This document shows positions 63,503-64,000 of a stretch of DNA of 64,000 bases, piece by piece. The position numbers were made by a program, and so were the translations under genes. Below the pieces are notes generated by a model. It was not told the DNA's origin. It searched no databases and saw only the letters and a list, made by a program, of their open reading frames with translations. The DNA comes from Cardiocondyla obscurior (Eukaryota > Arthropoda > Insecta > Hymenoptera > Formicidae). Positions within the stretch are counted from its first letter, which is position 1; the number at the start of each line of letters is the position of its first letter. The stretch lies in NCBI RefSeq assembly GCF_019399895.1, contig NC_091870.1, positions 7,361,001 to 7,425,000 on the forward strand. Reading direction: 5' to 3'.

Positions 63503-64000
63503 CCTGTGGACCATCAGGCGGAAATTGCGGACGCTTCTTCGGGCCTCAAGTATGTTTTAAAAAGATGCGATCTGTTTTTGCACGGCAAATCGGTTTGTCC
63601 GCAGAAACGTCCTTCGCCTTCGCGCGTATGCACGTGCACGGCACACACGCGCGCACGTCTACGAACGCGCGGCCTAAAGATGGGCTCGTTTCGGGCCGCG
63701 GCAGAACGAAAGAACGAGAGGGAGCCAGGAAGTGATTCGATGAGACAAAAAGGTGAAGGGTGCAGCGTCAAATTCGTTTCTCGGCAAAGTGGCAGCTGTG
63801 CCCACGGTCATGGCCATATCGGCTCTTGAATCGCGATAATAAAGATTGCACCGACGACGTATGTATTATTAATGAAATCGCATTAATCAATTTTTTTTCG
63901 TTTCGCTCAACTTTAAAATGCATTGCTCTCACGACTCGCGGTACATTTTTAACGTTTTAAGTATATGTATACCGCGCTGGACGCTCGTGAAGCCGAATCA

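Larger units (their letters stand above)
48086..64000. other. Non-genic sequence downstream of tRNA-Ile
   Basis: About 16 kb with no recognised gene. AT-rich at 50100-50320, 51490-51600, 56230-57010, 60590-60730 and 61140-61320, CpG-rich elsewhere. Contains poly-A/T runs, a GGTAACA heptamer array and one acceptor-like site followed by a short open segment at 53205. Frames up to 206 codons (54024-54644) are Arg/Phe-rich, lack domains and overlap reverse-strand frames. Confidence 0.45.

Overview
This looks like nuclear DNA from an insect, probably a hymenopteran such as an ant. The reasons are: one clearly spliced gene with short GT-AG introns of 77 to 131 bp, a eukaryotic tRNA gene with a pol III T-run, very frequent CpG with no sign of CpG depletion, and alternation between AT-rich blocks and CpG-rich, arginine-coding-biased blocks. 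There are no bacterial operons, CRISPR arrays, rRNA genes or recognisable transposase or reverse transcriptase domains. The assignment to ants or their relatives is inference from composition and gene structure, not proof. Only two genes are secure. One is a five-exon, minus-strand calaxin/EFCAB1-like gene (46638-47720, 222 codons before the stop), which encodes a calcium-binding protein of outer dynein arms in cilia and sperm flagella. The other is a plus-strand tRNA-Ile(AAT) gene at 48005-48078, divergent from calaxin across 284 bp of AT-rich DNA. Layout: 1-5290 has no gene (AT-rich 2341-3950, CpG-rich 3951-4560). 5291-6720 is promoter-like, with a CRE, a three-copy 173-bp tandem repeat and a candidate first coding exon ending at a strong splice donor. 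6721-33570 is non-genic by my reading, with simple repeats and a few isolated exon-like pieces. 33570-34690 has a consistent set of splice signals suggesting a noncoding or 5'UTR transcript, possibly from a divergent promoter. 34691-46538 is empty apart from weak signals. 46539-48085 holds the two genes. 48086-64000 is again without a recognisable gene. Most open frames in the window lie in CpG-rich DNA where stop codons are rare on both strands. They overlap on opposite strands, have no recognisable domain, and are not called. The overall picture is a gene-poor stretch (intergenic desert or the intron of a very large gene) around one small ciliary gene and one tRNA. No previously undescribed multi-gene system is visible. 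The most unusual items are the 173-bp array, whose copies encode the same peptide in three successive frames, the calaxin with two degraded calcium loops, and the unassigned spliced unit near 34 kb.
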